Assembly (NCBI GenBank): GCA_012267415.1
Contig: JAAXGN010000071.1
Coordinates: 1-64,000 of the forward strand
DNA: 64,000 bases
From: Candidatus Poribacteria bacterium
GTDB lineage: Bacteria; Poribacteria; WGA-4E; WGA-3G
Reading direction: 5' to 3'
Below are positions 17,941-27,282 of this stretch, piece by piece. The notes under the pieces are model-generated. The model had not been told where the DNA came from. It worked only from the letters and a program-made list of their open reading frames with translations, and ran no database searches. The position numbers were made by a program, and so were the translations under genes. How positions within the stretch are numbered: position 1 is the stretch's first letter; each line of letters opens with the position of its first letter.

Positions 17941-19116
17941 TTACATCTGGGTATGCTGTGATTCTGTGGGAGTGCGGTATTCTACTTTAAGATGTGGCGT
18001 CTCCAGTCTGACATTACCTTGATGTCTTGACTTCAAACAACTTTCTAAAGTGCCACTAACCAACAATGTCCTTTCCGCTGGATAGGGTGCGACCCCAGTT
18101 TCAAAAAGTTCTTCAATCTTGGATACCAAACATGCAGAATATGTGACATTCGGTGTCGGGGTTAAAAAGAATTGTGTTGAAAGCAGCGTTGTTTCATTTT
18201 TCAGTTTTGCTGCAAAACAGTAGTCCCGAACTGCACCATTCAGCATGAGTAGTGTTGCTTGGAAACCGTCGTTATATTCGATGAAATAGGCGGCTGGATT
18301 TTCAACGAGTCGTTGTAATTCTCCGTTTGCTATCATATTCTGTGTTCTTCCATCTTCGTCTGTTAAACCGCAAGGTGTATCACTCCGTGATAGAGCTGCC
18401 TCCAAGAGTTCCATAGACCAACGACCTTCCTCACCTGCTTTCCAAACTTTATCACCATCTATCAATTGTACAGCAGCAACACCAGTTTCTCCCCCTTTTC
18501 TTCGTTCAACCATACACTGCATTGCTTCCAGTGCGTGATAATCCATTGGGTCGGAGCCGCCAACACCTACCATAACAGCACCTTCCAGTTCACTCTCTAT
18601 TGGTATGTCAACATCGGGTAATCTCCACGTAACAGGTAAAGAGGACCCAGCAAGCAATCCAAAACCGAGTCGGTGTGCATCGTCTACCATCTCCCTTGCC
18701 TTATCAAAACTGTAGGATAGATGTTTGTCGTTAAAAATAGGTACAGCACGTCCATCTTCTTCAAACACGTTGACACACTCCTTAAAAAACTCATATCTTG
18801 GATACAACACTTGGCTGATTTCGTTGATAGGATATGTGCCATGTTCCCCGATTAACAGTACAGCATCGACTGCAAGTTTATCAGTACCGCATCTGAGTGC
18901 ATCTGCAATCGACGGATAGACAGAAAATCCAAATTCTCTTGCGCGGTCATCACTTTGATCACCTTCTGGTTTCTGATCTACATAGAGCGAAACAACTTTC
19001 ATATTAGGACGATGCCAACTACCTTCTCTTGGGTAACCAACAAGAAAACGATCTGCAAAATGTTGCGCGTGTGTTAAGTAACGATAGATTGTCGTAATTA
19101 CTGCTACACGTTTCAT
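17941..19116 (-). CDS. Conserved protein of unrecognised family, paralogue of 21282-22475
   Basis: I do not recognise a named family for this 391-residue protein. It is clearly homologous to the product of 21282-22475; by eye about 45% identical over the first 250 residues. Shared blocks are 'YPSIADALRCG.DKLAVD', 'VLLIGEHGTYP.NE', 'LYPRYE.FK', 'PIFNDKHLS', 'AGSSLPVTWR' and 'HALEAMQCMVERRKGGE.GV'. There is no signal peptide, so it is probably cytoplasmic. The N-terminus 'RVAVITTIYRYLTHAQH' with beta-strand character could be a Rossmann-like fold, but no dinucleotide motif is present. It sits next to a WD40 protein and downstream of PhyH, MBL and sulfatase genes on the same strand, suggesting a catabolic or modification cluster. 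Confidence 0.7.
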   Translation of the reverse strand: MKRVAVITTIYRYLTHAQHFADRFLVGYPREGSWHRPNMKVVSLYVDQKPEGDQSDDRAREFGFSVYPSIADALRCGTDKLAVDAVLLIGEHGTYPINEISQVLYPRYEFFKECVNVFEEDGRAVPIFNDKHLSYSFDKAREMVDDAHRLGFGLLAGSSLPVTWRLPDVDIPIESELEGAVMVGVGGSDPMDYHALEAMQCMVERRKGGETGVAAVQLIDGDKVWKAGEEGRWSMELLEAALSRSDTPCGLTDEDGRTQNMIANGELQRLVENPAAYFIEYNDGFQATLLMLNGAVRDYCFAAKLKNETTLLSTQFFLTPTPNVTYSACLVSKIEELFETGVAPYPAERTLLVSGTLESCLKSRHQGNVRLETPHLKVEYRTPTESQHTQM

Positions 19117-19160
19117 AATAAATATATATTGAGCTACAATGGAGTATTTATTGAATGGAT

Positions 19161-21260
19161 CTACTCAATCCCCTTGTTTGTATTTAGATGCTGTTTGTTG
19201 AGAGCCCATAATAGCAAAGTCCCGTCCTCACCTGCTGTTGTGAGTGTATTTCCATCAGAACTAAATGCTACATCTTTAACCGCTCCTGTGTGTCCTGCAA
19301 ATGTATTCATCACCTTACCTGAAGTAGAATCATATAGTTCGACCGTATGCTTACGATAAGTGTATGTCACGATTGTCTTTCCATCTGGACTGAAGGTCAA
19401 TGGATAGGAGACATATCTTGGTAGTGGGACTCTAAGTGTCTCTGTTTTGATATCCCACAATTGCACTTCTCCCGCCACGCTTATAACGATAGTTTCACCA
19501 TCTGGACTCATCACGGGTGCTTCCTTTCTAAGATTGTCACCAGTTTCAATTTTACCTTTCATCCGACCTAAAATGGTATCCCAGATTTCGATTCTATCAT
19601 CTCTACCAATGAATATCCTACTTCCATCAGGATTATAGGCAATACCACGAATCCAATAGGTTGAGCTGAACTCCTTTGCGATCACTTTTTTTATTTTTAG
19701 AGGCTCTATAGTTACAAGATGCGCTGCTTGTCCTATTCCACAAGCGAGTGTCTTTCCATCAGGACTGAATGCCCCAACGAAAAAAGGTTCAGTCGTATAT
19801 CTACGTTCTGCTATAGTATTCTTGAATGTGCCTGTCGTTGTAGACCAAAGCAATATAGACCCATCCGTGCTGCCTGTAGCGAATAAATTTCCATCAGGAT
19901 TAAATGCAACACTATCTATTTCCTTTGTGTGTCTTGTTAGCTTATTTGTAGGTTTCCCTGTTAAGCTTTCGGTATTCCACATCCATACGGTCTTATCTCT
20001 ATGCACAGATGTGAGTATATTAGGATGATCATGACTATACGAAACACCTACTATCGGACTCGTGTGTTCAAGTGTGTATTTGTCTCTACCTGTTGTTGTA
20101 TCCCACACTTGCACATTATTATCCACACTCGCCGTAGCGATTGTATAACCATCCGGACTAAACGCAATTATCTCTACAGAGTCTGTTCCTTCAAGTGTTC
20201 TATTGGGTTTCCCTATTGCCGTGTCCCATATCCATACTATCTTATGATCTGAGTATCCACTCATAGTCTTTCTTTCGTCTAACCATATTCTCTTTTGCTT
20301 TCTACTTATGGTAGCAAGTGTATTTCCATTTGGACTATACTCAATACTGTGGACAGTGTTGGTGTGCTTGTATGTATTTTTAAGCATATTGGTTGCTGCA
20401 TCCCATAACTGTACTCTATTCCCTATAGTCGTAGTGAGAGTCTTTCCATCAGGACTATAGGCGATGCTCGGATTAGATCCTATGTTTTCAAGTGTTGCCT
20501 TTTTTCTTCCCGTTGTAGTATCCCAAAACCAGACTGAATCTGAAAAACTTCTTGCTGCGAGAGTCTTTCCATCTGGACTAAATGAAAAACTATCTGCAGA
20601 TGTGATGCTTCCGCTGAGCGTGTGTTTTTGATCACCTGTTGTAGTATCCCATAAACGAACTGTTCCATCCTCAGACCCGATAGCAAACATGTCGCCATTT
20701 GGACTGAAAGCTGTAAAGAATAACAGCATACCTTCCTCTCCAGTTATTCCGCTGCTGTTCTCAAGTGTGCATTTTACTTCCATCGTAATTGCGTCCCATA
20801 GTTGTGTAGTACCACTATCATCTGCTAAGGCGATGGTTTCTCCATCAGGACTAAAGTCAACGTAACTGAGGTAATGAAGTTCCCCTTTGAGTGTACCTCT
20901 GAGTGTCTGTGTTTGTGTATTCCACAGTTGTACTTTCCTACTGATTCCAATTACAGCAATTGTCTGTCCATCTGGACTATAGACAACATTATAGACCGCT
21001 TGATCATTGTTGTCTGTGAGGAGTGCTTCTTCTGTTCCGGTTAACGCATCGTAAATCCAAACACCTATATCGCTAACCACAGCGAGTTGCAGACCATCTG
21101 GTGAAAACGCAATATCGTTAACTGGACCTTGGCCGAGTCGAGCAATTGCACCTTCAGGTAAATGCCATTTGGATGTATTTTGCGCTGCACTTTGAGTTAA
21201 CTGAATGTTTGTGAGAAGACATATCAGGATCACGGATAAAAGAATTGTTCGTATTTTCAT
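19161..21260 (-). CDS. Secreted WD40-repeat beta-propeller protein
   Basis: The 699-residue protein has a signal peptide ending near 'LTQSAAQN' (about 25). Then come 'LPEGAIARLGQGPVNDIAFS' and roughly a dozen WD40 units of the form 'FSPDG.TLA..S.D..V.LWD..TG', giving one or two propellers. The same opening occurs in the frameshifted plus-strand gene at 27283. Such proteins are usually scaffolds; no enzymatic domain is visible. It lies between the two unrecognised paralogues (44 bases before 17941-19116, 21 bases after 21282-22475) on one strand, so all three are probably co-transcribed. No clear Shine-Dalgarno precedes the ATG at 21260. Confidence 0.85.
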   Translation of the reverse strand: MKIRTILLSVILICLLTNIQLTQSAAQNTSKWHLPEGAIARLGQGPVNDIAFSPDGLQLAVVSDIGVWIYDALTGTEEALLTDNNDQAVYNVVYSPDGQTIAVIGISRKVQLWNTQTQTLRGTLKGELHYLSYVDFSPDGETIALADDSGTTQLWDAITMEVKCTLENSSGITGEEGMLLFFTAFSPNGDMFAIGSEDGTVRLWDTTTGDQKHTLSGSITSADSFSFSPDGKTLAARSFSDSVWFWDTTTGRKKATLENIGSNPSIAYSPDGKTLTTTIGNRVQLWDAATNMLKNTYKHTNTVHSIEYSPNGNTLATISRKQKRIWLDERKTMSGYSDHKIVWIWDTAIGKPNRTLEGTDSVEIIAFSPDGYTIATASVDNNVQVWDTTTGRDKYTLEHTSPIVGVSYSHDHPNILTSVHRDKTVWMWNTESLTGKPTNKLTRHTKEIDSVAFNPDGNLFATGSTDGSILLWSTTTGTFKNTIAERRYTTEPFFVGAFSPDGKTLACGIGQAAHLVTIEPLKIKKVIAKEFSSTYWIRGIAYNPDGSRIFIGRDDRIEIWDTILGRMKGKIETGDNLRKEAPVMSPDGETIVISVAGEVQLWDIKTETLRVPLPRYVSYPLTFSPDGKTIVTYTYRKHTVELYDSTSGKVMNTFAGHTGAVKDVAFSSDGNTLTTAGEDGTLLLWALNKQHLNTNKGIE

Positions 21261-21281
21261 GTGTATCTGCAGTCTATTGAC

Positions 21282-22475
21282 TTATGTCCTCCAGAATGTT
21301 GATGCTTCGGTTGACTGATAGGATATATTTAAATGTGGTGTCTCCTGTTTTGAACCATCTTCAAACAGACTATCAACACCTGCTGCTACAAGTCCTGTCG
21401 TCAATAGAGTCCGTTCAACAGGATAGGTTGCTTTACCTGTCAGAAACATCTGCTCAATATTGTTCACCAGTGGAGAGAAGAAGTTTGCTAAGGTTGTTCT
21501 GGCGGGTGGCATTGGTAGATACATCTGCGTTGAGAGTATCTCACAGTCAGATCCAACATAAGCGGCAAAATTGAAATCCTGTACTAAGCCATTCATGAGA
21601 ATCATCGTAGATTTTAATCCATCTTGATGTTCATAATGATATGCAATTGGGTCTTTAACAATTTCCTTCATTTCATCTAAAGTTGGGTAAGGATTGTTGA
21701 ATCCTGGACGCGATGGTGTTAGTGTATGGCTCCGACACAGTGCAGACTCAAAGAGTTCACGAGACCAGACTTGCTCGTGGTGTGCATTCCAAAATGTGTC
21801 ACCACGGTATGCTTGCAGCCATTTTACACCACATTCTCCACCGTTACGTCTTTCTACCATACATTGTAATGTTTCCAGGGCATGAAAATCGTAACTGTCT
21901 ACGCCACCATAGCCAACACAGACTGCTTCTGAAACAGGAATACCGCGTGGCATGTCAATTGAGGGTGTTCTCCAAGTAACCGGAAGAGATGAACCCGCCA
22001 TAAATGGAAAGTTCATCTCTTGAGAGATGTCATACATCTCACGCGCCCACTCCCAATTCCATGAGAGATGTTTATCGTTGAAAACAGGTACAGAACGTCC
22101 ACTCTGTTCAAACACTTCAGTCATCTGCTTGAAATGTTCATAACGAGGGTATAAACGTTGACCTTTTTCGTTTGAAGGGTATTCTCCGTGTTCACCGATG
22201 AGTAGAACACCATCCACAGCTAACTTGTCACCGCCAAGTGTCAATGCATCTGCAATCGTTGGGTATCCCTTCATAGTCGGAAATCGCTCTAACCGATCTT
22301 TACTAATATCGTTTTCTTTAACTTGTTCAACATAGAGTGATATGAGGTCCATTTCTGGATAATGGTGTCTGCTATTCCATCCGTAGCCTCCTAAGAATCG
22401 GTCAACGATATGTTGTGCGTGTGAGTATTTATGATAGATTGTTGCGATAGCAGCTAATTTGGGATGTTTATTCAT
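21282..22475 (-). CDS. Conserved protein of unrecognised family, paralogue of 17941-19116
   Basis: A 397-residue homologue of the 17941-19116 product sharing 'YPTIADALTLGGDKLAVD', 'LLIGEHGEYPSNE', 'LYPRYEHFK', 'VPVFNDKHLSW', 'AGSSLPVTWR' and 'HALETLQCMVERR.GGE'. The family is unknown to me. Invariant His, Asp and Arg residues inside these blocks would suit an enzyme. The start is the ATG at 22475 with GAAGG eight bases upstream; an in-frame TTG 15 bases earlier overlaps that site. It lies downstream of the PhyH gene (44-base gap) and upstream of the WD40 gene (21-base gap). The two copies probably arose by duplication, with the WD40 gene between them. Confidence 0.7.
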   Translation of the reverse strand: MNKHPKLAAIATIYHKYSHAQHIVDRFLGGYGWNSRHHYPEMDLISLYVEQVKENDISKDRLERFPTMKGYPTIADALTLGGDKLAVDGVLLIGEHGEYPSNEKGQRLYPRYEHFKQMTEVFEQSGRSVPVFNDKHLSWNWEWAREMYDISQEMNFPFMAGSSLPVTWRTPSIDMPRGIPVSEAVCVGYGGVDSYDFHALETLQCMVERRNGGECGVKWLQAYRGDTFWNAHHEQVWSRELFESALCRSHTLTPSRPGFNNPYPTLDEMKEIVKDPIAYHYEHQDGLKSTMILMNGLVQDFNFAAYVGSDCEILSTQMYLPMPPARTTLANFFSPLVNNIEQMFLTGKATYPVERTLLTTGLVAAGVDSLFEDGSKQETPHLNISYQSTEASTFWRT

Positions 22476-22519
22476 TATGAATACCTTCAAAAAGGTAACA
22501 GTCAGAGTAGCTGTAGGAT

Positions 22520-23401
22520 TTAACCTTCACTATTTTCCTTTGCCCATCGATTTGGTCCAGGTCCGGGTTTGTGTTCTTCTCGTATTCTCCTAAATTGCTC
22601 AGGTGATGTAACGACATTATCAGGATGTAGTTTACTTCGTGCCAGGAATCCTGCTTCTGGTTGATATCCTGTGGGTTTTGCAGCGTCTTGATAACGCGCA
22701 TCAACACTCCACCTTACTTGGTGACTAACATTAGGAATTGATCGGTGGGGAGTTAAATTGGTAAGAAGGAGAACGCTACCAAACTTCACTGGAACAACTA
22801 CTGGTTTGAAATCGGCAAATTCCTCTGCGGGAATTTCAAGATAAAAACTCTCAGCATTACGTTTATGTAGAAAGACACCATCACGGTGTGCAAGCGGAAT
22901 AACTTCAAGACAGCCATTTTCAACAGTAGCATCAATCAGCGGTATCCAAATCGTGAGTTGCAATACGTTATCACATTCAGGTTCCATATAACCAGCATCT
23001 TGATGCCAAGGGACGAGGGTCCTTGCATGTTCAGGGAGTTTAGGTCTCACACGATATGCGGGATGACACATAATCTCTGGTCCTACAAGGGACTCTGCAA
23101 TGTCAAGTAATTTACGATTGATCAGGAGATAGAAAAGTTCAGGACCTGTATGAACCCCACTAAATATTTTCTGAAATACTTTCGGTGATTGTGCCGTGAT
23201 TTTAGCAAGACGTGTCTCAAAACCTTCTGTCTTAAATTCAGAGTCAATTTCTCCATCAGCAAAAAGTACTGATGCCCCAGAGTCAACAATCTCCTTAAAT
23301 TCTCCGATAAGGGGATCTAAATCATCAGAGGTTAGTGCATCTTCAATAAGCAAATATCCGTTTTCATTGAAATTATGTATTTGAGTATCGGTAAGTTTCA
23401 T
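22520..23401 (-). CDS. Phytanoyl-CoA dioxygenase (PhyH) family protein
   Basis: A 293-residue member of the non-heme Fe(II)/2-oxoglutarate dioxygenases of the PhyH type. The iron site is visible: H-x-D in 'VPWHQDAGYMEP' (about 125-135) and the distal His in 'NLTPHRSIPNVS' followed by 'VRWSVDARYQ', whose Arg would bind 2-oxoglutarate. The N-terminus 'NFNENGYLLIEDALT' is typical. The enzyme hydroxylates an unactivated carbon; the substrate cannot be read from sequence, and the family is large in sponge-associated bacteria. It is in the minus-strand run sulfatase - MBL - PhyH - unknown - WD40 - unknown. A second family member lies at 60753-61559. Confidence 0.88.
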   Translation of the reverse strand: MKLTDTQIHNFNENGYLLIEDALTSDDLDPLIGEFKEIVDSGASVLFADGEIDSEFKTEGFETRLAKITAQSPKVFQKIFSGVHTGPELFYLLINRKLLDIAESLVGPEIMCHPAYRVRPKLPEHARTLVPWHQDAGYMEPECDNVLQLTIWIPLIDATVENGCLEVIPLAHRDGVFLHKRNAESFYLEIPAEEFADFKPVVVPVKFGSVLLLTNLTPHRSIPNVSHQVRWSVDARYQDAAKPTGYQPEAGFLARSKLHPDNVVTSPEQFRRIREEHKPGPGPNRWAKENSEG

Positions 23402-23503
23402 AATTGTGTCTTTCCAACATAAGCGAGTTTAATCAGTCTACCGTCAGTGGTTTTGGATATACCAAAACATTCGAAACAGGAGTCCGAACACCTACTTGCA
23501 ATT

Positions 23504-25342
23504 TCATGTGATCAATAGAATCGCTTCTCGAAATTGTCCCAAAGGTCTGTTATTGTAGGTAATATCAACGGGTATCACAGTTCGTTCAGATGGATTGTGT
23601 TTGGTGGTATTTTTCTCATCCGGAATCGGAATAAAGAACGAAATAAACTCATCTGATTTAGCCATAATGGTCGTTGACTTCGGTGCAATCTCAGTACCCC
23701 ACGCTTCTGGTAGGATCAGTTGTGCTGTTACTTCACAAGGCTGTAATGAATGGTTCGTAAACTCTACTGAAAGTTCTGCTGTTTCTCCAGGTCTGATTTC
23801 CTGCTGATAAGGATAGCATCGGACCCAATGTTCGTCCATTCCGTAGTTCGCGTGGTCCCAAGGAAATAGTTCTGTAAAGCAGTTTTCTCTCTCATTCAGT
23901 GTATCTAACATAAACGCAATCTCATCATCAGTAAAATCAAATGCTTGATCCACATGACAGTTAAATATATGTGATGGTTGTATTGATTCTATCAGACGTA
24001 GACACTTTTCATACCCCACACCCTCTCCAAGAAGATTACGATTACCGGAACAGTAATCATCAATCCCAGCCATAGTAAATGAATCTCCGCTGAAGAACAT
24101 GCGAACCCCGCGTCCTTCAACGAGTAATCCGCCGTGGTAATAGGTCTGTCCCGGAAAGTGGTAAGCAGTCATTGTGAACTCGTTCCATTGCCATGTATCG
24201 CCATCTTTTGTTGTTCTGTCTACACTTGTAACTGCAGGCGAAATACATGGGAGACGGTATGCAGTTGGGTTCGTGATGACACTGGCAACAACAGAATCTG
24301 CTATTGTTTCACAGGGAAATGTCTCTTGAAATTCAGGGATTGCATTGACATGGTCATCGTGGTAATGCGTTACCCAGAACTGCGTAACGTCTGAGATTTC
24401 GTCGTTTTGCTGCATCTGTTGAATCTGCTTTATGACGTTTGGCGAACCACAATCCATGACGAAGGCTTCCTTCGTTTCAGATATGATGAGCCAGGTTGTT
24501 CCGAAATGGCGTAAGAATTCAGGAGGGGTCTTACCGTCACGAATTGGCAGGTGGTGCTCACACGCGTCAAATTCTTCAAAAAGTTTGGGGAAATAGTGTC
24601 TCAGTGCGGAGATAGATACATATTTATCGTAGCAATAATCCAATCTATCATATAGTTTGACTATTGCTTCATCCGCTTTATTTATGACAACGCCATGCGT
24701 TGGTACAATCGCATTAGGCGACGACTCACGCACCTTCTCAAGACTTTGCCTTAGTTCATCTCTTGCACCAAGAAACCCGTGATAATCAGTCGTCTGCTGT
24801 CCTTTCTGTAGACTGTAGAGTTCCCAAATCTGTCCTTCATCATAGATAAGATCGCCTGTAAATGCAAACCGTTCATCATCAACTTCAACAACATAAGTTA
24901 AACTCCCATCTGTATGCCCAGGTGTTTCAAGGACACTTATTGATGCCAGTCCCCATTCAATCTGCATACTATCAGTGTAGGTTTCTGAAACGTTGATAGA
25001 ATCTCCTAACATAAGATTATGGGGGTGGCAGCTATAAAGATGCCATCTATATTTTCGATCGTTCCAGAAAGAATCAACTTCGTTGAACCACTGCACTTCA
25101 GCCTTCGGAACCCCAACGATTGCATTCTCAGGAAATGGGTAACCCGCAACGTTGTCGCGATGATGATGTGTGTATAGTATTCTCTCTACTTCTGTAATCC
25201 CCAATTCAGTCAATGTAGATTGAATTGATGTTCCACTGGCATCAATGAGCAGTGCCTTGTTACCATCACGAATGATACCAGTGTTAACATGACTGTGATG
25301 TATGTATAAATGAGGACTTAATTGCGTGAAGTGAGAATCCAT
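23504..25342 (-). CDS. Tandem double metallo-beta-lactamase-fold hydrolase with C-terminal Ig-like domain
   Basis: This 612-residue protein carries two MBL domains in one chain. Domain 1 (about 10-245) has 'THHHRDN' (58-64), 'PGHTDG' (His143), 'FTGDLIYD' (Asp164) and 'PTHG' (His216); the last ligand position of HxHxDH is Asn, not His. Domain 2 (about 285-510) has the canonical 'THYHDDH' (325-331), 'HFPGQTYYHGG', 'FSGDSF' and 'NCHVDQ'. The tail 'IRPGETAELSVEFTNHS' is an Ig-like beta domain. It has no signal peptide. The start ATG 25342 lies seven bases after the sulfatase stop (25350), whereas the frame upstream would overlap that gene by 80 bases. The partnership with a sulfatase suggests work on a sulfated or phosphorylated organic substrate, but this is inference. 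Confidence 0.82.
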   Translation of the reverse strand: MDSHFTQLSPHLYIHHSHVNTGIIRDGNKALLIDASGTSIQSTLTELGITEVERILYTHHHRDNVAGYPFPENAIVGVPKAEVQWFNEVDSFWNDRKYRWHLYSCHPHNLMLGDSINVSETYTDSMQIEWGLASISVLETPGHTDGSLTYVVEVDDERFAFTGDLIYDEGQIWELYSLQKGQQTTDYHGFLGARDELRQSLEKVRESSPNAIVPTHGVVINKADEAIVKLYDRLDYCYDKYVSISALRHYFPKLFEEFDACEHHLPIRDGKTPPEFLRHFGTTWLIISETKEAFVMDCGSPNVIKQIQQMQQNDEISDVTQFWVTHYHDDHVNAIPEFQETFPCETIADSVVASVITNPTAYRLPCISPAVTSVDRTTKDGDTWQWNEFTMTAYHFPGQTYYHGGLLVEGRGVRMFFSGDSFTMAGIDDYCSGNRNLLGEGVGYEKCLRLIESIQPSHIFNCHVDQAFDFTDDEIAFMLDTLNERENCFTELFPWDHANYGMDEHWVRCYPYQQEIRPGETAELSVEFTNHSLQPCEVTAQLILPEAWGTEIAPKSTTIMAKSDEFISFFIPIPDEKNTTKHNPSERTVIPVDITYNNRPLGQFREAILLIT

Positions 25343-25349
25343 TGCATAT

Positions 25350-26738
25350 CTATTCCTCTGCGAATTGCGGTCTACCAAGCGCGTCAGTTCTTCCCTGTCG
25401 TTTATACTGTGGTAGATGTCCATCAGCATCCGCTAAGATGCGTTCGTGTGCAAGTGCAATTCTGTCTTCACCCTTATCTGTTATATCCTGCTGACATGTC
25501 GGATCAGATTCCAGATCAAACAGACGAGTGCCACTATTCAGATCCACGCTTGAGAAATACCAGCTCTTGGCATCTTTATACCAGACTGAGTTGACGTAGC
25601 GGCAGGTCAGATATTCTCGTGATGTAAATCCATCTTTACCTTCAATAAGTGGAAGTAGACTCTGTCCTTGTATTTCACCAGCAGGTTCAACTTCACTTGC
25701 TGCGATGACTGTTGCAGGCACATCAAGTGTATAGACGAATTCATCACAAGTTGTTCCAGCATTAACACCAGATGGGTGTCTAACAATCAACGGAATATCC
25801 ATTGTGCCTGGATACATGAAGGTAGCAGGTTTTCCTGTGGCTTTGTCTGGGTTTTCGGCAAAGTTTGTGCCGTGGTCACTTAGGAACATAATCAACGTAT
25901 TGTCTCGTAATCCGAGTCGGTCGATCGTATCAACTAAATTACCGAACCACGTATCTACAAGTGTTACCAATCCAGCATAGTTGGCCTTGACACTTGGCAG
26001 ACGATTTTCAAGTTCCTCATCTTTCAGTGAACCGTAAGGCAGATTTAGACAGATCGGTTCTCTATCTTCTCTACTGCCGTATAGGTCGTAGTAATGTATA
26101 GGTGCTTCCCATGTTTCGTGGGGTGTGAAACCGTCTACATAAAGATAAAAGGGTGTGTTATTGTGATTGTGCTCCACAAACTCAATTGCGGCACGGAATA
26201 GTCTTGCAGTTGGCCAATTTTCTTCCTCTCGTTCCGGTTGGACGTTCACAATATGGGACCGGATTCGTCCTGGATTACCCCGGTATCTGGCGACTTGACT
26301 CGGATCAGCGTGTGCACCACCGCGGTATCTATCTTCGGCTTGTCCTCGCACAAATTGCCATTGACGGAACCCGCGTGTGAAGTTCATTCCTGGTACAAAG
26401 TAGTGTGGCACATCTGCAAAAAACCCGGTGTGGTATCCATTCTGGACAAGTGATTCAGCAATAGCTGGTTCATCTGAAGACATCGGCTGCCATCCTGGTG
26501 TATAGACGTTATCCCAAGGAACAGGATTGTATGTCTTGAAGGGATAAATACGTCTTCCTGTGTGTAAAGTTCTGCGTGTCGGTATTGTGGGTAAACACTC
26601 TGGGTGTGCATTGGTAAAACGGACACCTTCATTCGCGAACTTTGCAAGATTTGGTGTGTGAACCCAATCGTTACCATAGGGGCTTAAATATGCTGTTCGA
26701 AGTGTATCAGAAACAACGACGACAATGTTCCAACTCAT
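25350..26738 (-). CDS. Sulfatase-family (alkaline phosphatase superfamily) hydrolase with Thr at the formylglycine position
   Basis: 462 residues, starting at ATG 26738 with AGGAGG six bases upstream; the frame runs on upstream only through a repeat palindrome. The sulfatase fold is clear: 'MSWNIVVVVSDTLR' (metal Asp11), 'TPNLAKFANEGVRFTNAH', 'LHTGRR', 'MFLSDHGTNFAENPDKATGK' and 'VRHPSG'. In type I sulfatases C/S-x-P-x-R followed by xxLxTG supplies the formylglycine. Here the register with 'TGR' (60-62) places Thr51 ('TIPTR') at that position, although a Cys sits three residues before it. This suggests a non-FGly enzyme, for example a phosphodiesterase-like member of the superfamily, or an inactive one. 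No signal peptide is seen. It is followed by the double MBL gene. Confidence 0.82.
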   Translation of the reverse strand: MSWNIVVVVSDTLRTAYLSPYGNDWVHTPNLAKFANEGVRFTNAHPECLPTIPTRRTLHTGRRIYPFKTYNPVPWDNVYTPGWQPMSSDEPAIAESLVQNGYHTGFFADVPHYFVPGMNFTRGFRQWQFVRGQAEDRYRGGAHADPSQVARYRGNPGRIRSHIVNVQPEREEENWPTARLFRAAIEFVEHNHNNTPFYLYVDGFTPHETWEAPIHYYDLYGSREDREPICLNLPYGSLKDEELENRLPSVKANYAGLVTLVDTWFGNLVDTIDRLGLRDNTLIMFLSDHGTNFAENPDKATGKPATFMYPGTMDIPLIVRHPSGVNAGTTCDEFVYTLDVPATVIAASEVEPAGEIQGQSLLPLIEGKDGFTSREYLTCRYVNSVWYKDAKSWYFSSVDLNSGTRLFDLESDPTCQQDITDKGEDRIALAHERILADADGHLPQYKRQGRTDALGRPQFAEE

Positions 26739-26754
26739 GTATTTCCTCCTGTTC

Positions 26755-26820
26755 TGTAGGAGGGAACTGCAATTCCCGATTGAACGTTTTGATAGTCGGG
26801 AATCGGAGTTCCCTCCTACA
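26755..26820. repeat. 66-bp palindrome of two inverted GTAGGAGGGAACT units
   Basis: Arms 26755-26779 and 26796-26820 (ends TGTAGGAGGGAACT / AGTTCCCTCCTACA) match with two differences around a 16-base loop. It lies between the Dabb gene and the sulfatase gene, directly before the sulfatase Shine-Dalgarno, so the sulfatase transcript would begin with or contain this hairpin. Confidence 0.75.
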
Positions 26821-26877
26821 GAAAATACGAATAAATGTTTGTATATTGAACTATAGTATTCTAATATCTTTAAAGAC

Positions 26878-27177
26878 TTACGCAGTGTAGTCAAACACAA
26901 GAACATCTTCTACAAGTGGACGAATATGTTCAGTTGCGATTTTGACATGAAACGGGTGCGGCAGGTATTCATCTCGTGCAGTTTCATCAGAGAATCTGAC
27001 AATAAACCCGAAAGTATATCCTTGACTCTTTCCTTCAGGACTGTGATTTATACCTGATGTGATTGATTCAATCCCGTTTATCTCTTCCTTCATTTTCATT
27101 AAAGCATCAGGTAAAGCATCTAACTGTTCTGATGTTACATCCGATTTCAACTTTAATAGGACAATATGTTCAACCAT
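26878..27177 (-). CDS. Dabb-domain (stress-responsive A/B barrel) protein
   Basis: The 99 residues match the Dabb family of small dimeric ferredoxin-like barrels: 'MVEHIVLLKLKSDVTSEQLD' at the start, a central 'YTFGFIVRFSDETARDEYLP', then 'HPFHVKIATEHIRPLVEDVL' and the terminal 'VFDY'. The usual length for the family is about 95-110 residues. Members bind or process small hydrophobic substrates, but most bacterial ones are uncharacterised. It is transcribed away from the WD40 gene at 27283 with a 105-bp shared upstream region, and lies 139 bases before the sulfatase start on the same strand. Confidence 0.88.
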   Translation of the reverse strand: MVEHIVLLKLKSDVTSEQLDALPDALMKMKEEINGIESITSGINHSPEGKSQGYTFGFIVRFSDETARDEYLPHPFHVKIATEHIRPLVEDVLVFDYTA

Positions 27178-27282
27178 AAAAATTCTCCTGAAGATTGCAT
27201 TTGAATAATATAGAGATTTCTTATATACTGTAGTATCGCATAAACCCTATTTTTTCTCAAGAGTTTTTTTGGAGAATAACAC

